Shown here piece by piece: positions 15,310-17,341 of a stretch of DNA of 17,341 nt. The notes under the pieces were generated by a model, which had not been told where the DNA came from, did not search any database, and saw only the letters and a list, made by a program, of their open reading frames with translations. A program made the position numbers and the translations under genes. This DNA is from JAHEIJ01 sp040235565 (GTDB lineage Bacteria > Pseudomonadota > Gammaproteobacteria > UBA6429 > Thiohalophilaceae). The stretch covers positions 1 through 17,341 of the forward strand of contig JBECLA010000079.1 of assembly GCA_040235565.1 (NCBI GenBank). The letters run 5' to 3'. How positions within the stretch are numbered: position 1 is the first letter of the stretch; the number at the start of each line of letters is the position of its first letter.

Positions 15310-15943
15310 ACTCACTCCGGACATTTTTTCCTCGGGGGTCTTGCTGGCTATCACCGCACTGCTGGGCACGGCACTCATGGTGGCCGTTAACTGGCATAGC
15401 CAACCCTATATCGAAAAAAATGAACACGAAGTATTATTAAAAACCATCAACTCGGTGTTACCAGAAAACAACTACGATAACAATATCATAGATGACACGC
15501 TGCAGATAAAGGATCCAGCCATGCTGGGTAGCCGCGATCCCGTTACGATTTACCGGGTACGCAGACAGGGTAAACCGGTGGCGGCGGTGTTAAGTGTGGT
15601 AGCTCCCGATGGTTACAGCGGTCCTATCGTGCTACTGGTGGGCATTAATTACGACGGTGGTGTGAACGGCGTACGAGTAGTCAGGCACAAAGAGACCCCC
15701 GGTCTGGGGGATGCTATCGAAATACGTCGCAGTGACTGGATTCACGGCTTTGATAATAAATCGCTCGATAATCCGGCATCAGCAGCCTGGAAAGTAAAAC
15801 GTGATGGCGGGCAGTTTGATCAATTGACCGGGGCCACGATAACACCTCGTGCAGTGGTCAAGGCAGTGCACAAGGCACTGTTATTTTATCAGGCTAATCG
15901 TAAATCGATATTTGCTCGGGCAGAAGACAAGGAACAAGACTGA
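15296..15943 (+). CDS. rnfG: Rnf complex periplasmic flavoprotein RnfG
   Basis: A 215-residue protein with one N-terminal membrane helix (about 13-33) and a periplasmic FMN-binding domain. HKETPGLGD (131-139) and the attachment motif LTGATIT (177-183), with T181 as the covalent FMN threonine, are intact. Start ATG at 15296 inside the end of rnfD, with GCGGGCGGG just ahead. The possible GTG at 15281 adds five residues without support. It passes electrons between RnfD and the RnfA/RnfE centre. Confidence 0.94.
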   Translation: MKSLELTPDIFSSGVLLAITALLGTALMVAVNWHSQPYIEKNEHEVLLKTINSVLPENNYDNNIIDDTLQIKDPAMLGSRDPVTIYRVRRQGKPVAAVLSVVAPDGYSGPIVLLVGINYDGGVNGVRVVRHKETPGLGDAIEIRRSDWIHGFDNKSLDNPASAAWKVKRDGGQFDQLTGATITPRAVVKAVHKALLFYQANRKSIFARAEDKEQD

Positions 15944-16663
15944 ATGACCACCAAGAAAGGACTGGATATTATCAAACAGGGGTTGTGGTCAAACAACCAG
16001 GCCCTGGTTGCTTTACTAGGTTTATGTCCCTTACTAGCGGTGTCTTCTACCGCTATCAATGGTCTGGGGCTGGGCATTGCGACTATGGCTACCTTATTAT
16101 TAACAAATACCATTGTATCCGGTATTCGACGTTGGGCTAAAAGCGAGATCCGTATCCCCATGTACGTGATCATCATTGCCTGCGTGGTTACTGTCATCGA
16201 ATTGCTGATGAGTGCGCACTTTCACCAGTTGTATCTGGTGCTGGGAATCTTTGTACCCCTGATTGTCACCAATTGCGCGATCATCGGCCGCGCCGAGGCG
16301 TTTGCCTCAAAAAATCCTGTACTTCATTCTGCACTGGATGGGCTCATGATGGGGCTTGGCTTTACTGTTGTACTCACCATGCTGGGTATCATCCGCGAGG
16401 TCATCGGATATGGCACCATATTTCGCAATGCTGATCTGTTTCTGGGAGACTGGGCATCGGTTTTCACCATCACAGTGTTCCAGGATTACAAAGGATTCCT
16501 TTTCGTCATCCTGCCACCTGGCGCTTTCATGGGGTTGGCAGTCCTCATTGCTTTAAAGAACAAAATCGATCGTATGCATGGAGCGATCAGCGAATCCAGG
16601 TCACAAGTTGTGGCCAATTTGGATAGTAATCATCAGAATAGCAGCCCCGAGCCTGGTGTTTGA
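15944..16663 (+). CDS. rnfE: Rnf complex subunit RnfE
   Basis: A 239-residue membrane subunit homologous to RsxE/NqrD, paired with RnfA in inverted topology. The metal-centre cysteines are C28 (LLGLCPLLAVS) and C111 (IVTNCAIIGRAEAFA). The ATG directly follows the rnfG stop. The soluble tail after residue 205 is slightly long and polar, as is variable in the family. It is the last gene of the operon. No terminator is seen immediately after it, and nth, often the next gene in enterobacteria, is absent; decayed foreign DNA follows. Confidence 0.94.
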   Translation: MTTKKGLDIIKQGLWSNNQALVALLGLCPLLAVSSTAINGLGLGIATMATLLLTNTIVSGIRRWAKSEIRIPMYVIIIACVVTVIELLMSAHFHQLYLVLGIFVPLIVTNCAIIGRAEAFASKNPVLHSALDGLMMGLGFTVVLTMLGIIREVIGYGTIFRNADLFLGDWASVFTITVFQDYKGFLFVILPPGAFMGLAVLIALKNKIDRMHGAISESRSQVVANLDSNHQNSSPEPGV

Positions 16664-16751
16664 ATTTGAATGGTTTTGAGAGTGAGGGGAGGTCAGAGCG
16701 TCGGATCCTGACTGGCCAGTATCCATTTACGCGTTTGCTGAAGGTTGCCAT
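16656..16751 (-). pseudogene. Remnant of a phage-type tyrosine integrase N-terminus
   Basis: Reading the minus strand from ATG at 16751 gives MATFSKRVNGYW followed by PVRIRR, S, and LPSLSKPFKFK. This matches the typical arm-binding N-terminus of phage and island integrases (MAT-x-x-KR-x-NG-x-W-x-x-x-[IV]RRKG-x-PS-x-SKTF). After about 31 residues the similarity ends, just where the frame runs into the 3' end of rnfE (shared bases 16656-16663). The catalytic domain is therefore missing. Upstream of it on the minus strand is TTTTGGGGACAATG, a motif I associate with regions ahead of such integrases. Judged from pattern recall, not a search. Confidence 0.5.
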
Positions 16752-16856
16752 GTTCGCCCCGGTTATTGTGGCTGAATGATGGCATTGTCCCCAAAATGCT
16801 CTACATTGATTTTTCTAAATTGGGGAAGAACTCTAAATTAAATGAGAAATAGAATA

Positions 16857-16868
16857 GCGGAGAGCGAG
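16857..16868 (+). repeat. Direct repeat copy 1 (GCGGAGAGCGAG)
   Basis: Identical 12-mer to 17185-17196, 328 bases apart. It resembles the reverse complement of a tRNA-Ser acceptor end (TCTCCGCCA-like), but no tRNA gene is present. It may be a repeat-element end or an attachment-site remnant. Confidence 0.6.
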
Positions 16869-16954
16869 GCCGCTCCGCACATCCCTGTACTCTCGTGGCA
16901 TTTGTCCCTAAAGGGATTTCCTCCGGTCATGCTCCATGCACTTCAGGATTATTC

Positions 16955-17110
16955 GACCGCTACGCGGTCTCACCCTTCGGGCCGTCGTCGCTACGAGTCG
17001 CTTCGGCTATCCATTGCCTCTCGCGACACTTGTACATCCATGTACTTCGTCCGACGTTCTCCCTTCACACGCTTCGCGTGTTCGGTCGTCGACCCCCCGC
17101 GCCTTCGGCG
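16955..17110. repeat. Cluster of small perfect hairpins
   Basis: Successive stem-loops: GACCGC-TAC-GCGGTC (16955-16969), CCC-TTC-GGG (16973-16981), GTACAT-CC-ATGTAC (17032-17045), ACACGC-TTC-GCGTGT (17067-17081) and CGCC-TTC-GGCG (17100-17110). Five in about 155 bases points to a structured repeat element rather than chance. Confidence 0.65.
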
Positions 17111-17148
17111 TCCGGGAGTTCATATACAAATGCTCAAACGATACAAAA

Positions 17149-17174
17149 AAAGAGGCCCCTGAAGGGACCTCTTT
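17149..17174. terminator. Bidirectional intrinsic terminator
   Basis: Stem AAAGAGGCCCC (17149-17159) pairs with GGGACCTCTTT (17164-17174) around a TGAA loop, with one C-A mismatch on the plus strand that becomes a G-U pair on the minus strand. The plus strand continues GTTTTG. The minus strand continues with an unbroken T run and is the stronger direction. For the rnf operon it lies about 490 bases past the last stop. Confidence 0.75.
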
Positions 17175-17184
17175 GTTTTGTATG

Positions 17185-17196
17185 GCGGAGAGCGAG
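17185..17196 (+). repeat. Direct repeat copy 2 (GCGGAGAGCGAG)
   Basis: Second copy of the 12-mer at 16857-16868, 10 bases after the terminator stem. The flanking bases differ from copy 1 on both sides. Confidence 0.6.
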
Positions 17197-17341
17197 TCTG
17201 ACAAAAACAAGTCGCATCCGGTCGCAATAGGGCGCAAACTGCCTGATATATAATGATTTTTGCCTGTGTGCCGCAATTCTCTGTATGCAATGTATCGCAA
17301 TTAATAGCAATTAATGCTATATTTTATGTTGGGTACATTGT

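Larger units (their letters stand above)
16752..17341. other. Non-coding, hairpin-rich region at the right edge
   Basis: No gene is supported. ORFs here are short, overlap one another in three frames and have arginine/serine-rich compositions typical of structured non-coding DNA. The tract 16857-17196 is bounded by two direct copies of GCGGAGAGCGAG and packed with small perfect hairpins with TTC or TAC loops. Beyond 17200 the sequence is AT-rich, with a short tandem GCAATTAAT (17289-17306). It ends in TTGGGTACATTGT, which resembles the TTGGGGACA motif near the integrase remnant. It could be the edge of an integrated element continuing outside the window. Confidence 0.5.

Noticed and set aside
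16842..17253. Three overlapping plus-strand ORFs and one minus-strand ORF of about 97-111 codons.
   Set aside because: They overlap in different frames across the hairpin-rich tract, have Arg/Ser/His-rich low-quality compositions, and share no recognisable domain. They are by-products of the structured repeat.

Overview
The window reads as chromosomal DNA of a gammaproteobacterium with roughly balanced base composition. The evidence is a gammaproteobacterial-type rnfABCDGE cluster, an RnfH protein, a diheme cytochrome c4, an Azotobacter-type 7Fe ferredoxin and sigma70-like promoters. I cannot name the genus. All complete genes are on the + strand.

Layout. (1) 197-925 is a TauE/SafE-family anion exporter, followed by a solitary rnfH with an added coiled coil (1168-1608). 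(2) 1995-7278 is a transport and redox block: a NitT/TauT-type (sulfonate/nitrate-like) ABC importer, an unrecognised membrane protein with a Cys-Cys pair, a SCO-family protein and a cytochrome c4. The importer's binding protein carries a NosL-like C-terminal domain. (3) 7427-16663 is one tight run of genes: a GntR/HutC-family regulator, a flavoprotein resembling APS reductase alpha (AprA), a short AprB-like 2[4Fe-4S] ferredoxin, a HEAT-repeat protein, a 7Fe ferredoxin, and a complete Rnf ion-pumping NADH:ferredoxin oxidoreductase (rnfABCDGE). (4) 16664-17341 is non-coding or decayed DNA: a remnant of a phage-type integrase N-terminus on the minus strand, a hairpin-rich tract between two copies of a 12-bp repeat, and a bidirectional terminator.

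How it may work together. The same operator core, TTATAACAAGT, stands in front of the exporter gene (140-150), the ABC importer (1928-1938) and the GntR gene (7399-7409). At the first and third sites it lies within or over a good sigma70-like promoter. The simplest reading is a single GntR-controlled regulon. A small, probably sulfonate-like anion is imported and acted on in the cytoplasm by the AprA-like enzyme with its ferredoxins and HEAT partner. Low-potential electrons come from NADH via the dedicated Rnf complex, and a product such as sulfite leaves through the TauE/SafE exporter. Import, the regulator and Rnf are supported by sequence. The substrate, the direction of the redox reaction and the role of the SCO, cytochrome and NosL-like parts are inference. 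This combination is the candidate undescribed system here.
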